Positions 22,358 to 33,045 are shown, counted from the first letter of the stretch. The stretch is DNA of 64,000 nucleotides from Pelecanus crispus (GCF_030463565.1 NC_134662.1:620001-684000); one strand, 5' to 3'. The notes: a model not told the origin generated them from the letters alone. A program made the numbers and translations.

Positions 22358-24048
22358 TGAGCCACTTCAATCTTAGCAGCCTGATCTACTTGCTGGTTGT
22401 TTTGATGTTCTTCAGTGGCCCGGCTCTTGGGTACGTGAGCATCTACGTGACAAACTTTTACAACCAGGTTCTCTACCCGGGCAGCAATATCTTGCCACAA
22501 TGCGGCAGCCCAGATTGGTTTGCCTCTGCGCTGCCAGTTGCTCTGCTTCCATTGCTGCAGCCACCCCCACAGGGCATTTGCCACCATCCATGAGTCAGTA
22601 TAGAGATAAAGGCCTGGCCACTTTTCTCATTCAGCAATATCTAAAGCCAGCTGGATAGCTTTCACCTCTGCAAACTGACTCGACTCCCCTTCTCCTTCAG
22701 CAGTTTCTGCGACTTGTCGTATAGGACTCCATACAGCAGCTTTCCACCTCCGATGCTTTCCCACAAGACGACAGGACCCATCAGTGAACAGGGCATATTG
22801 CTTTTCATTTTCTGGCAATTTATTATACAGTGGGGCCTCTTCAGCACGTGTCACCTCCTCCTCTGGTGATATTCTAAGGTTTTTTCCTTCTGGCCAGTCC
22901 ATGATCACTTCCAAGATTCCTGGGCGACTGGAGTTTCCTATTCGAGCCCGTTGTGTGATCAATGCAACCCACTTACTCCACGTAGGATCAGTTGCATGAT
23001 GTGTAGAGGGGACCCTCCCTTTGAACATCCAGCCCAGCACCAGCAGCCGGGGTGCCAGCAGGAGCTGTGCTTCAGTACCAACCACTTCCGAAGCAGCTTG
23101 AACCCCTTCATATGCTGCCAATATCTCTTTCTCAGTTGGAGTATAGTGGGCTTCGGATCCTCTGTATCCCTGACTCCAAAACCCTAGGGGTCGACCTCGA
23201 GTCTCCCCTGGTGCTTTCTGCCAGAGGCTCCAGGCAGGGCCATTCTCCCCGGCTGCGGTGTAGAGCACATTTTTAATATCCTGCCCTGTCCGGACTGGCC
23301 CAAGGGCTACTGCATGAACTATCTCACGTTTAATTTGTTGAAAGGCTTGTTGTTGCTCAGGGCCCCATTTGAAATCCTTCTTCTTCCAGGTCACTCGATA
23401 GAGAGGGCTTACGATCTGGCTGTAATTTGGAATATGCATTCTCCAAAAACCCACAATGCCTAAGAAAGCTTGTGTTTCCTTTTTGCTAGTTGGTGGGGAC
23501 ATAGCTGTTATTTTGTTGATCACATCCATTGCGATCTGACGATGTCCATCTTGCCATTTTATTCCTAAAAATTGGATCTCCTGTGCAGGTCCCTTGACCT
23601 TACTCTCTTTTATGGCAAAACCAGCCTTCAGAAGGATTTGGACTATTTTCTTTCCCTTTTCAAAAACTTCTTCCGCTGTGTTGCCCCACACAATGATGTC
23701 ATCAATGTACTGCAGATGTTCTGGAGCTTCACCCTGTTCCAGTGCTGTCTGGATCAGTCCACGGCAAATGGTGGGGCTGTGCTTCCACCCCTGGGGCAGT
23801 TGGTTCCAGGTGTACTGAACACCCCTCCAGGTAAAAGCAAACTGGGGCCTGCACTCTGCTGCCAAAGGGATGGAGAAAAATGCATTAGCAATATCAATTG
23901 TGGCATACCACTTAGCTGCCTTTGACTCCAGTTCATATTGAAGTTCTAGCATAACGGGCACGGCAGCACTCAGTGCTGGTGTAACTTCGTTCAGGCCACG
24001 ATAGTCCACTGTTAGTCTCCACTCCCCATTAGACTTTGCACTGGCCAT
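22318..24048 (-). pseudogene. ERV-L-like pol: reverse transcriptase and RNase H (broken)
   Basis: The polymerase copies viral RNA to DNA, and its RNase H removes the RNA. The main minus frame (24048 down to 22630, 473 codons) shows WRLTVDYRGLNE near residue 10, the first catalytic Asp in YATIDIANAFFS (residue 52), LPQGWKHSP (84-92), the YIDD box (114-117) and FLGIKWQDG. A connection domain follows, then RNase H from about residue 418 (ALFTDGSCR with its Asp, and AEVKAIQLALD with its Glu). TGA at 22627-22629 interrupts RNase H. The same frame then resumes with the third Asp and VDQAAK and ends at 22318. The natural N-terminal part of RT lies in another frame above 24048, so a single-base slip near 24035 also breaks it. 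Motif style suggests a class III (ERV-L) element; I give this family name with moderate confidence. Confidence 0.9.
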
Positions 24049-24135
24049 ATGGGACTATTAAAGGGTGAGCGAGTCTTGCTGATCACTCCCTGGCTCTCCA
24101 GTCGACGAATCAGGTTATGGATGGGAATCAGGGAG
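24035..24135 (-). other. ERV pol frame breaks between protease and RT
   Basis: The 100 bp linking protease and RT can be read as pol only in a third frame (IPIHNLIRRLESQGV). That frame is open but is out of register with protease upstream (shift at about 24125-24135) and with RT downstream (shift near 24035). One of these could be a relic of a programmed frameshift; the other must be damage. Confidence 0.65.
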
Positions 24136-24616
24136 TCTCAGTGCAATATTGCCGCCTGTGCACAGTTGTGGTAGCAATCGGCACCTGTTGTTCCTGAACC
24201 TTCAGCAACCCTACAATCGAAGGGTCCTCTGAGAGACCAGGCAAGGTGGACAACTGTTTAATTTCCTCTGTCTCCAAGGCAGCTATACCAAAAGCCCACC
24301 AGTACCCTTTTGGGTCCTTGAAATACCCTCTCCTGAGGTAGTCTATGCCAAGGATGCACAGGGCGTCTGGGCCAGTCACAATGGGGTGCTTCTGCCACTC
24401 ATTCCCGGTTAGGCTCACTTCAGCCTCCAGTACAGTTAGCTGTTGGGATCCCCCTGTCACTCCAGAAATACAGATGGGTTCTGCCCCTCTATAGTTTGAT
24501 GGCATTAGCATGCACTGTGCACCAGTGTCCACTAGAGCCTTATACTCCTGTGGGTCTGATGTTCCAGGCCATCGAATCCACACAGTCCAGTAAACCCAAT
24601 TGTCCCTTTCCTCCAC
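24128..24616 (-). pseudogene. ERV-L-like aspartic protease
   Basis: A 162-codon minus frame with the retroviral aspartic protease signature YKALVDTGAQCMLMP (catalytic Asp at residue 30) and the later hydrophobic LGIDYLRRG that resembles the flap/ILGxD region. Such proteases act as homodimers to cut Gag and Pol. The domain itself is intact, but it lacks continuity with RT. It starts 21 bp after the gag stop. Confidence 0.8.
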
Positions 24617-24637
24617 CTGGTTGGAGGCAGGGCCCCT

Positions 24638-26173
24638 CTAACACTGGTCACAGTATTCACTGTTCACTTCCTGTAAATGTGAATCAAAAGTCCCCTGATC
24701 AAGGTCGGAAATAAAATTAGCCCTCTTACTCTGTCTGGGGGACGGCTCACTGGAAACTGGAGCTGCAATTTTCCTGGGAGAACCGCCCTTTCTAATAGTT
24801 TTTCCTTGCAACTCATGCACCCGTGCCTCTAAGGCTGAGGTGGGTTTTCCATCCCACTTCCTCATGTCCTCTCCATGATCACGCAGGTAAAACCACAGGG
24901 TGCCCCGTGGTGTGCATCCTCTATATCCTCTCTCTTGAGCATAGGGACGTTGACTCCTAATGGCTGAGATACTGGTCTGTGCAGGTGGGGAGTAGGACAG
25001 ATTCTCTCTGAGTTGTTGGAACTCTTGGCATATTTTTTCAGACAGTTTTTCCACAGCCGAGACACAGGCCCGTAGAGAGGAAGAGATACTTTCATCGTAT
25101 TCCCGGAGTAGTCTAGCCACGTCATCCACCGTTGGTGCCTTGTCATCTTTCCACCCCAGTATTGCCAATGAGTTGGCATATGATGCTGGTGCGCTCTGTA
25201 CCACCTTCCGCCACATGGGTTGTGTGCACCTGACTTCATCTGGATCTTTAGGTAACTGCTCATTGTTCAGGTCACTATAAATCACCTCCAGCACGCCTAA
25301 TTCCCTCAGGTACTGGATACCCTTCTCTATGGTGGTCCATTTGCCTGGGCGGTATATAACATCCTCCTTGAAGGGATACCTTTCCTTCACACTTGACAGA
25401 AGTCGCCTCCAGAGGCTGAGAGTTTTTGCCCCTTTTCCAATTGCTTTATCAATGCCCCCTTCCCTAGAAAGGGATCCCAGCTGCTTGGCTTCCTTACCCT
25501 CTAAATCCAGGCTACTGGCCCCGTTATCCCAGCATCGGAGCAGCCAGGTGATGATGTGCTCGCCTGGATGACGACTGAAATCTTTTCTCATATCTCGCAG
25601 CTCACTCAGGGATAGGGATCCGGTGGTCACCATCTCATTTATGGGTTCTTCCTCCTCTGGTTCTTGTGATGGCCCTGGTTCATCTTCATCCGTTACTAAA
25701 CGAATTGATTTCCTCATGTATTTTTTCTTCTGTATAGGGGCAACTGATACTGGCATGGGTTGGTTCTTTGGTTTAGCCACAGTGTCTGTCACTGGGGTTG
25801 GAGTAGCTGCAGTGCCTGTGGCTGTGGTTTGAGTAGCCGCAGTGCTCGTGGCTGTGGTTGGAGTAGCCGCAGTGCCTGGGGCAGGGGTTTGAGTAGCCAC
25901 AGTGCCTGTAGTGTGGGTTGGAGTAGCTGCAGTGCCTGTAGTGGGGGTATGAGTAGCCACAGTGCTTGTTTTGTCATCAGATCCAGAGACCTTCTCTTTC
26001 TTTTGAGGGTACTGATTAGTGTTGACCACAGTTTGATAGGCATGGGCCAGTCCCCAGCATGTTGCAATGATTTGTGTCTCTCTGGAGTTGCCAGGGTGAC
26101 AGCACACTTTTTCCAAATACTTTACTAGTTCTTCAGGATTCTGCACTTGTTCAGGGGTGAAGTTCCAAAACAC
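24638..26173 (-). pseudogene. ERV-L-like gag, main part
   Basis: A 511-codon minus frame just upstream of protease, in the position of gag, the capsid polyprotein. After about 75 residues there is a Thr/Ala/Pro-rich block of roughly seven 10-residue repeats (TGTAATPT-like) encoded by 30-bp tandem repeats at about 25790-25970. An acidic/basic linker follows (EPEEEEP and KKKYMRKSIR), then a helical capsid-like region with DKAPTVDDVARLLREYDE. No CCHC zinc knuckle is visible. The frame is continuous to TAA/TGA near 24638. The part before the first Met continues in the leader frame, which is joined across a frameshift near 26185. Confidence 0.75.
25790..25975 (-). repeat. 30-bp tandem repeat inside gag
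   Basis: About six or seven units of gtagccgcagtgcctgtggc-type sequence alternate two variants (gttggagtagc and gtttgagtagc). The 30-bp length keeps the reading frame and gives a 10-residue Thr/Ala-rich repeat. Confidence 0.85.
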
Positions 26174-26685
26174 TGGAGGTGCCCTAGGTACTTGCCCATA
26201 CTATCACATACACCCTGCCACTCATAACTCTCCAGCCTTGGGGTAGATCTCTGGATGATATTTTTAAACTGCTTACTGACCTTTATCAAAACCGAAACAA
26301 CATTCCCAAGAAGTATCAATAGAAGTATCTTAACTGCCCAGGGGTGTTCAAGATACTGGAAAATTGTTGTAATGAAGGAGGAAACATCATAGAAGAAGGC
26401 AGCAAAGGTGCCATTATGTATTTCCTCCACAACAAGCCTCTCAGAGTAAGTATAATTGCTAACTCTCTCCATGAGGTAGTACCCAAAGTACAGTAGTGAC
26501 TTCTGTATGAAACCCAAATACCAAAGAATGCTCAAGGTCAGGGTTTTGATAAGGAGCCTCCCAAGCAAAAGATCATGAATCACTGCAGAGCATAGCGCAC
26601 TGCACAAACTGACAACAGGCTTTAATGCGTGCTGCAAAAAAAAGAACATGGCACAGATCAGATGAACTAATATCGTGACCGGCAA
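26125..26685 (-). pseudogene. ERV leader / gag N-terminal ORF, unusually hydrophobic
   Basis: A 186-codon minus frame that starts about 60 bp after the primer-binding site. It contains several long hydrophobic stretches (for example VHLICAMFFFLQHAL, TLSILWYLGFIQKSLLYFG, AVKILLLILLGNVVSVLI) and two N-glycosylation sequons (NYT, NGT). In the last third (WQGVCDSMGKYLG) it runs into sequence that the gag frame continues, so it is probably the N-terminus of gag separated by a 1-base slip near 26185. Membrane-spanning character is odd for gag; a separate leader protein is the alternative. Confidence 0.55.
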
Positions 26686-26743
26686 CTGTTAACAGACTCC
26701 TTAATACACTCTGGTTAATCTGTTGTTATCTCAAACCCTTCAA

Positions 26744-26761
26744 GCCCCACATTGGGCACCA
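26744..26761 (-). promoter_or_regulatory. Retroviral primer-binding site
   Basis: Eighteen bases, tggtgcccaatgtggggc on the minus strand, beginning 8 bp after the LTR end at 26770. It starts TGG as expected for pairing with a tRNA 3' CCA end. I do not assign the tRNA. Confidence 0.75.
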
Positions 26762-26769
26762 AAAAGGAC

Positions 26770-27324
26770 TGTCGTGGTTTAGCCCCAGCCAGCAACTAAG
26801 AACCACGCAGCCGCTCGCTCACTCCCCCTACCCCGATAGGATGGGGGAGAGAAACAGAGGAGTAAGAGTGAGAAACACTCCTGCGTTGACATAAGAACAG
26901 TTTAATAATTGAAATAAAATAAAGTAAAATAATAATAACAATATAATAATAATAGTAATAATAATATACAAAGCAAGTGATGCACAATGCAATTGCTCAC
27001 CACCCGCCGACCGACACACAGACAGTTCCCGAGCAGCAGTCGCTGCTCCCCAGCCAACCACACCCAGTTTATATAATGCCCATATGGTATGGAATAGCCC
27101 TTTGGGCAGTTTGGATCAACTATTCTGGCTGTGCCCCCTCCCAGTTTCTTGTGCACCTGGCAGAGCATGGGAAGCTGAAAAGTCCTTGACTAGCATAAGC
27201 TGTACTCAGCAACAACTAAAAACATCAGGGTGTTATCAACATTCTTCTCCTACTAAATCCAAAACACAGCACTATGCCTGCTACTAGGAAGAAAATTAAC
27301 TCTATCCCAGCTGAAACCAGGACA
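26770..27324 (-). mobile_element. 5' LTR of the ERV-L-like provirus
   Basis: Minus strand starts TGTCCTGGTTTCAGCTGGG at 27324 and ends ACTAAACCACGACA at 26770. A TATA box (minus TATATAAACTGG) lies at about 27066-27076. It is nearly the same as the solo LTRs at 5381 and 61281. It is inserted in the CR1 that continues at 27325. The matching 3' LTR is missing because the provirus is cut at 22273. Confidence 0.92.
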
Positions 27325-27663
27325 GTATTTTTATTATCTTTTACAGCATTGGCCAGATTGAGTTCTAGCTGGGCTTTTGCCTTTCTAATTTCCTCCCTGT
27401 AGGACCTAACAAGATCCCTGTACTCCTCCTGAGTTGCCCACCTCTTCTTCCAAAGGCGGTAGACTCTCCCTTTTTTCCCTGAGTCCCCACAAAAGCTCCC
27501 TATTCAGTCAGGCTGGTCGTTTTCCCCACCGGTTCGTCTTAAGAGCACACGGGGACAGCCCGCTCCTGCGCCCTTAAGACTTCCTTCTTGAAGAAGGCCC
27601 AGCCTTCCTGGACCCCTTTGCCTTTCAGGACTGCCTCCCAAGGGACTTTCCCCACCAGCGTCC

Positions 27664-28413
27664 TCAACAGGCCAAAGTCTGCCCTCTGCAAGTCCATGGT
27701 AACAGTTTTCCTGCCCCTCCTCTTTCTTTATCGCCCAGAATCAAGAACCCTGTCATATCGTGGTCGCTAAGCCCAAGATGGCCTCCCACCACGACATCTC
27801 CCACAAGCCCTTCTCTGTTAGTAAACAGCAGGTCAAGCGAGGCACCTCCCCTGGTAGGCTTGCTTACCAGCTGCGTCACAAAGTTATCCCCCACATGCTC
27901 TAGGAACTTTTGGGACTGCTGCCTCTCTGCTGTATGGTATTTCCAGCAGATGTCTGGCAAGTTGAAGTCCCCCACGAGAACAAGGGCTAGCGATTGCGAG
28001 GCTTCTGCCGGCCGCCTGTAGAACGCTTCATCTAGCTCTACATCCTGGCTGGGTGGTCTATAGCACACTCCCAACAGGACATCCACCTTGCTGGCCTTCC
28101 CCCTCATCCTTACCCATAAGCACTCGACCCTATCATCACCACTGTCGAGCTCTACACAGTCAAAAGACTCCCGAACATACAGAGCCACCCCACCGCCTCT
28201 CCCTCCCTGCCTATCCCTTCTGAAGAGCTGATAGCCATCCAGTGCAGCACTCCAGTCATGAGAGTCGTCCCACCACGTTTCTGTGGTGGCGACTAGCTCA
28301 TAGCCATCCTGCTGCACAAGGGCTTCCAGCTCCTCCTGTTTGTTGCCCGTGCTACGTGCATTGGTGTAGATGCACTTGACACAGGCTATCGATTTCGCCC
28401 CCAATGTTGCCAT
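27664..28413 (-). pseudogene. CR1 ORF2 endonuclease domain
   Basis: The endonuclease nicks target DNA to start target-primed reverse transcription. The 249-codon frame (start 28413) has the ordered APE-like motifs: IYTNARS near residue 17, TTETWW near 43, LLGVCYRPPS, VGDFNLP near 147, and LGLSDHDM near 219. The frame ends early at CRGQTLAC by a frameshift, so RT is not reached. All expected catalytic residues can be seen. There is a small in-frame contraction before SLALVLVGDF. Confidence 0.9.
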
Positions 28414-28470
28414 GCCGCCCCTGGGCTCCTCACTAGCGGGCCCCTTTATATCCCCTTTCCCCCTTCAAAC

Positions 28471-29600
28471 CTAGTTTAACGCCCTCTCAATGAGTCCCGC
28501 CAACTCATGGGCAAGGATCCTTTTCCGCTTTGGAGACAGCTGATCTCCATCAGCCGCCAGCAGGCCCGCTGCCGTGTAAACCTCCCCATGATCGAAAAAC
28601 CCCAAATTCCACCGATGGCACCAGCCTCTGAGCCACCTGTTAATCAGGTGAGTTTTCCCAGTCCTTTCAGCACTCTTACCTGCCACTGACGGGATTGAGG
28701 AAAACACTACCTGCGCTCCCGAGCCTGCGACCAATTGCCCCAGTGCCCTGAAGTCCCTCTTCATTGCTTTAGGACTTCTCTCTGTAACCTCATCACTGCC
28801 AACCTGTACAACCAGCAACGGGTAATAATGGGAGGGCCTTACGAGCTCGGGGAGTTTCCTAGTAACGTCCCTAAGCCGGGCCCCAGGGAGGCAGCAGACT
28901 TCCCTGTGGGATGGGTCCGGACGGCAGATTGGGCCCTCAGTTCCCCACAGGAGGGAATCACCCACCACAATTACCCTCCTTTTTTTCTTAACAGGGCCAG
29001 TCGTAATCCGTGGGGGTGACTGACGGGCCCTCGGCAACCCCGTGGCTGGACCTTCACCTTCACCTCCCTCCCCGCTTGCCTGGCCCTCAACTTCCAGGGC
29101 CCCATATCTGTTGTGTAAGGGCAGCTGGGAAGGTGAGGGAGGCCGGGAGGGGATTTGCCTGCCTCCCTGGGCAGGGATCTGTTTCCATTCCCCGTCGTCT
29201 CTTGGATCTCCCCTTCTTCTGCTTGCTGGCAAGACGGTAGGGGATCCTCCGCTCCTTGTGGGGCCTCCGCCTGCTGCCTTGGCCCCAGGGACGGTAGGGT
29301 GCAGCTCCACCAGTCTATTTCCCTCTCACACTCCCTGATACCCCTCAGCCTTTCCACCTCCTCCTTCAGCTCTGCCACCAGGCTGAGGTGATCATCTACC
29401 TGGCCACAGCCAAGACATTTGCCGTCTCCGCTGCCCTCCAGTACAAGCGACAGGCTCAGGCACTCCCTGCAGCCGGCGACCTGGATGGCTGCATGTTTGT
29501 GCAGGAGCTCCGTCTGGGTCGCCGCATTCCTTCTGGCAGAGGCTTTCAGGCGGGTGGTAACCATAGCTGCCAGGTATTCTCCTGGGCGGACGATGACCAC
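28471..29600 (-). pseudogene. CR1 ORF1 (zinc knuckle, coiled coil, esterase), frameshifted
   Basis: ORF1 encodes the RNA-binding partner of CR1. The N-terminal frame (29600 down) has cysteine pairs (GCREC and KCLGCG), then a short coiled coil (VAELKEEVERLRG). The second frame (29310 to 28471) carries the SGNH-esterase-like domain with VVGDSLLWG (nucleophile Ser) and the C-terminal block DGDQLSPKRKRILAHELAG, where the usual DxxH histidine is Gln. A frameshift of one base near 29195 separates the two halves. Confidence 0.85.
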
Positions 29601-29873
29601 TGCCTGAGTTTCCCTTTGGAACTAGGAGCGGGGGAACTCGGCCTTCCCCACGCGCCGAGACCTGTTTGCCTATCCTGTTCGCCGTCACTCCTGGCCCCAC
29701 CCACGCTGCGTCAGAGCTACCCCACGTCAGCAGCTCGCCCTTTCCCGCTCTTCCCCGCTCTAGGTGGGGGGCTGGGCTGCCAGCTCTCACCCTTTGCTTT
29801 TTGCCGCCTTAGCAAGGGTGCCCCGGCACGAGCGTCCGCTCCAGACCCCTTCGCCGCGGTGACTGCGAGGGTG
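29601..29873 (-). promoter_or_regulatory. CR1 5' UTR / internal promoter region
   Basis: GC- and CpG-rich block upstream of CR1 ORF1, ending near 29873 where the 190-bp repeats start. In full-length CR1 elements this region carries the promoter. Its presence means this was close to a full-length insertion. Confidence 0.6.
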
Positions 29874-31895
29874 AGGACAAGCAACAGCTCTTAGCGCTCA
29901 GGCCTGTGATGTAGGAGAAATCGATGAAAATTTGCACTTTGGGAGGTGGTCTGTGCCGAGACTGAGAGTGAGCTTGAGAATGTGTATTGGGAGTGCTGGG
30001 AGGCAAGGCAAGGGCAGATGGCCAGAGTGTGTTTGGCTGTGAAAGCGCTGTCAAGGGAAGGTGAGGACCAGCAGGAGCTCTAACCCCTTAGAGCTATGGT
30101 GTGGGAGAAATCGCTTGGTGTTTGCAGTCCAGCGATTTCTCTAACAGCAATGTGCCAGAAGGGAAAGCTCTCGCTCCTCCTTACCTTTCCCAGCCACCGC
30201 CTTCACAGCCAAACACGCAATGCTGATGTACCCTTGACTTTCCTCCAAGCACTCTGAACACATGTTCTCGGGATCACTCTCACTCTCGGCACAGACCTGC
30301 TCCCACAGTGCAAACGTCCAGCCATTTCAAATACACAGTATGGAAATGTGTATTGGGAGTGCTGGGAGCCAAAGCAAGGGTGGATGCCCAGAGTGTGCTT
30401 GGCTGTGAAAGCGCTGGCAAGGGAAGGTGAGGAGCGGCAAGAAGTCTAAGCTCTTTAGGCCTATGTTGTGGGAGAAATTGCTGGGGGGCAAGGCAAGGGC
30501 ACTTGCCAGATATTGTTTCCAGTGAAAGTGCTGCCAAGGGAAGGTGAGGACCAGCAAGAGCTCTAAGCCCTTAGAGCTATGGTGTGGAAGAAATCGCTTG
30601 GTGTTTGCAGTGTCAGAGCAGGGCTCTGCCGACCGCACACAGTGGCCCTCCCTGCTTGCTAAGCTCCTCACGCTGCCAAGCCTCCGTGTCACTGTCACGA
30701 CAGGCAGAGCCCCGCTCCGATACTGCAAAAGTCCAGTGGTTTCTTTCACAGCAAAGGTGCCAGAACGGAAAGCTCTCACTCCTCCTTACCTTTCCCAGCC
30801 ACCACCTTCACCGCGAAAGACACAATGCTGATGTACCCTTGCCTTTCCTCCAAGCACTCCGAACACATGTTCTCGGGATCACTCTCACTCTCGGCACAGA
30901 CCAGCTCCCACAGTGCAAACGTTCAGAGATTCCTCCCACCGCAATAGTCGAAGGCCCTAGTGCTGTGAAAGCGCTGGCACGGGAAGGTGCAGAGCAACAA
31001 GAGCTTTCGGTGCTATCATCTTTGCTGTGGGAGAGAGCGCTGGATGTTTCCAGTGTCGAGCAGGGCTCTGCTGATCGTATGACAGAGCTGGCATTGTAAG
31101 GAAATAAGCAGTCACGGAGCGCCACTCTGTGTTTGGCTGTGAAACAACACACAACGAAAGCTGAAGAGACGAAACACACAACGAAAGCTGGCTCTACCTT
31201 TTTTTTGTTCTCTCTCCCTGTTTCATGCTTCTCATGGAAGGTAAGGAGGAGCGAGAGCTTTCCCTTCTGGCACCTTTGCTGTGACAGAAATCGCTGGACT
31301 TTTGCAGTATCGGAGCGGGGCTCTGCCTGTCGTGACAGTGACACGGACGCTTGGCAGTGTGAGGAGCTAAGCAAGCACGGAGCGCCACTGTGTGCGGTCG
31401 GCAGAGCCCTGCTCTGACAGTGAAAACTCCAACGCTTTCTGCCACAGCAAAGCTGCCAGCACTCAAAGCTCTTGCTGCTCTTCACCTTTCGTGGGGTGTT
31501 GTTTCACAGCCAAACACACGGTGGCGCTCCGTGACTGCTTATTTCCTTACACTGCCAGCTCGGCCTTGCTGTCACAATCAGCAGAGCCCTGCTCGACACT
31601 GCAAACATCCAGCGATTTCTCCCACAGCAAAGATGATAGCACTGAAAGCGCTTGCTGGCCCTCACCTTCCCTTGCAAGCGCTTTCACAGCCAAACACACT
31701 CTGGCCATCTGCCCTGGCCTTGCCTCCCAGCACTCCCAATACACATTCTCAAGCTCACTCTCAGTCTCGGCATAGACTAGCTCCTAAAGTGCAAACGTCC
31801 AGCGATTTCTCCCACACCATAGGCCTAAGGGCTTATTGCTGTTTTTTGTCCTCACCTTCCCTTGGCTGAGCTTTCACACGTGCATATGGGGGGCT
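29874..31895. repeat. 190-bp repeat array with units in both orientations
   Basis: The unit contains gagctctaagcccttagagctatggtg, then gtgccgagagtgagagtgagcttgagaatgtgtattgggagtgctgggaggcaag. Plus-oriented units lie around 29880-30125 (spacing 190 bp between agcaacagctc at 29879 and agcaggagctc at 30069), 30346-30600 and 31005. Reverse-oriented units lie around 30140-30300, 30740-30905 and 31640-31800. A related block (gcagtgtcagagcagggctctgc) sits between them, also in both orientations. Confidence 0.85.
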
Positions 31896-32690
31896 CTGCC
31901 ATGGTCTAACATCTAACTGTCCTGCAGCCCATTGCTGTTTTTTCCTTCTCCATCTCTCTGTCTTGCTTCCCAGTCCATGCTTTTTTCCTTCCTTCTGTGC
32001 CCTGCTCTCTGTCTCTTATCTTTGCCTTCTTTCCCTTTGTCCTGCCTCCCTGTCCCTTTTTTCTTTCTCTGTAACGCTCTGTCCTGCTCCCTGTCCTTGT
32101 CTTTGTGACAATCCATGTCCTGCTTCCTTTCCTTCTCTTTCTCTTCCTGTCCTTCTTCCTATCTTTCTCTCTCTTCTCTTCTCTTCTCTTCTCTTCTCTT
32201 CTCTTCTCTTCTCTTCTCTTCTCTTCTCTTCTCTTCTCTTCTCTTCTCTTCTCTTCTCTTCTCTTCTCTTCTCTTCTCTTCTCTTCTCTTCTCTTCTCTT
32301 CTCTTCTCTTCTCTTCTCTTCTCTTCTCTTCTCTTCTCTCCATTCCTCTGTCCCTGCTGCTTGTTTCTCCCCTCTGTCCTGCTCCCTGTCCCTTTCTTCC
32401 TCTCTTTCCCTCTGTCCTACTTCCTGTCCCCATCTTTTCTGTCTTTATTTTGCTGTCCTGCTGCCTATCACATTGGTTCTTGCTCTACAACCCTGTCCAG
32501 CTGGCTCTACCTTTTATTTCTTCTCTCTCCCTGTTTCATGCTTCTCAGCCCTCTTTTCCTCTTCCTCCATCTCATTGCTGCTTTTTTCCCCTTCTCGGTC
32601 TCTTTGCCCAGATCTGACCCTCTTTTTATTTCTTAGTCCTCTCTGTCCTGTTCACTCTCCAGTTTCTCTCTCCATCTGTACTGTTACGGA
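31896..32690. repeat. Pyrimidine-rich low-complexity tract
   Basis: C/T-biased degenerate text of tccctgtccttt type on the plus strand (A/G on the minus). It includes the perfect microsatellite at 32168-32340. Long ORFs across it reflect composition, not genes. Confidence 0.8.
32168..32340. repeat. (CTCTT)n microsatellite, about 34 units
   Basis: Roughly 170 bp of almost perfect ctctt repeats. It is a homopurine/homopyrimidine run with mirror symmetry, able in principle to form triplex (H-) DNA. Confidence 0.95.
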
Positions 32691-33045
32691 TTTACACATG
32701 CCTGGCCACCATGACAGGGTCCAAGCCTAGGATGTTGCTGAGAACACAAAGCCTGAGTGAAGGTTTCCAATTAGTCTTTTATTAGTTCTTAGGTTACAGC
32801 TCGAGCTGGGTGCCTCCAGAGAGGGACCCCTACCCCAGTTCACACCTCTCAGTTATACCCGTACCACCCATCATCCGACTCCCAAGTCCAACCGCAAGTG
32901 CAATCACTTAATTCTGGTCAGTGGTCTCTTGATTCACTGTTGCTGGGCTGGCCACCTACTGAATTTACTATGTTCTCTTGGAATTGTCTCCTTGGTCCTT
33001 ACCTTCTTCATTCCACTCATATCCGCTGAATTCAGCGACTTCTTT
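32682..33045 (-). mobile_element. Probable LTR fragment (3' part)
   Basis: Minus strand ends CCGTAACA at 32682 and has aataaaagac about 100 bp before. The block is interrupted or bordered at 33046 by the next LTR. Family not recognised. Confidence 0.35.

Larger units (their letters stand above)
27325..29873 (-). mobile_element. CR1 LINE, 5' half with ORF1 and endonuclease
   Basis: A CR1 in reverse that, unlike most, keeps its 5' part. It runs from a GC-rich 5' UTR (about 29601-29873), through ORF1 (29600-28471), into ORF2 as far as the segment after the endonuclease, where the ERV LTR interrupts it at 27325. The rest of ORF2 and the 3' UTR are not found on the far side of the ERV; an inverted copy of the same segment is there instead. 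Confidence 0.92.

Noticed and set aside
31906-32730. Long ORFs of REEKR or LFSSL repeats
   Set aside because: They are direct translations of the (CTCTT)n tract and its pyrimidine-rich surroundings.
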